DNA of 6,612 nt from assembly GCA_937916405.1 (NCBI GenBank), contig CALFUF010000091.1, positions 1 through 6,612 of the forward strand, in the 5' to 3' direction. The notes beneath the pieces are model-generated. The model did no database searches and had not been told where the DNA came from. It saw only the letters and a list, made by a program, of their open reading frames with translations. Shown piece after piece: positions 6,595-6,612 of the stretch (positions within the stretch are counted from its first letter, which is position 1; the number at the start of each line of letters is the position of its first letter). The translations under genes were made by a program, and so were the position numbers. This stretch comes from an uncultured Prevotella sp. GTDB taxonomy: Bacteria; Bacteroidota; Bacteroidia; Bacteroidales; Bacteroidaceae.

Positions 6595-6612
6595 CACTCG
6601 CTTTCGGAAAAA

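Noticed and set aside
1..6612. CRISPR arrays, insertion sequences, tRNA or rRNA genes
   Set aside because: No direct-repeat/spacer pattern, transposase frame, terminal repeats or recognisable RNA gene was seen. The only tandem repetition is protein-level (the glycine zipper and the Sel1 units).

Overview
The window looks like chromosomal DNA from a Bacteroidales bacterium, probably Prevotella-like. The reasons are low-to-moderate GC, start codons without clear Shine-Dalgarno sequences, a near-perfect Bacteroidetes-type promoter at the right edge (TTTG, 19 bp, TAccTTTG), and protein signatures typical of that group (an Mfd with a DEEQ box, and a Hanks kinase fused to a formylglycine-generating-enzyme-like domain). 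The species is an inference from these traits.

Layout, left to right. Positions 1-63 are a GC-rich, hairpin-prone stretch that may be the leader of a divergent minus-strand gene running off the left edge. Positions 148-504 (probably really 172-504) encode a small glycine-zipper lipoprotein. Positions 505-808 hold an A/T palindrome after the lipoprotein gene and a possible 60-residue small protein (606-788). Positions 809-4270 encode the transcription-repair coupling factor Mfd, apparently starting with TTG. Eleven bases later, 4282-6507 encodes a 741-residue membrane protein: an N-terminal cytoplasmic Ser/Thr kinase, one membrane span, a shortened FGE/SUMF1-like domain and five Sel1-like repeats. 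A strong promoter at 6564-6594 starts a transcript leaving the right edge.

How the genes may work together: mfd and the kinase gene are close enough to be co-transcribed, but nothing in the sequence shows a functional link between repair and kinase signalling. The kinase protein has the layout of a transmembrane receptor kinase, with a probable periplasmic sensing part built from a lectin-like FGE fold and Sel1 solenoid repeats. The lipoprotein is an envelope protein of unknown role.

The most unusual item is the kinase-TM-FGE-Sel1 fusion. It has an HMD instead of HRD catalytic motif, a collapsed FGE domain without the catalytic cysteines, and a run of nine A residues exactly between the kinase domain and the membrane span, where slippage would release a soluble kinase.
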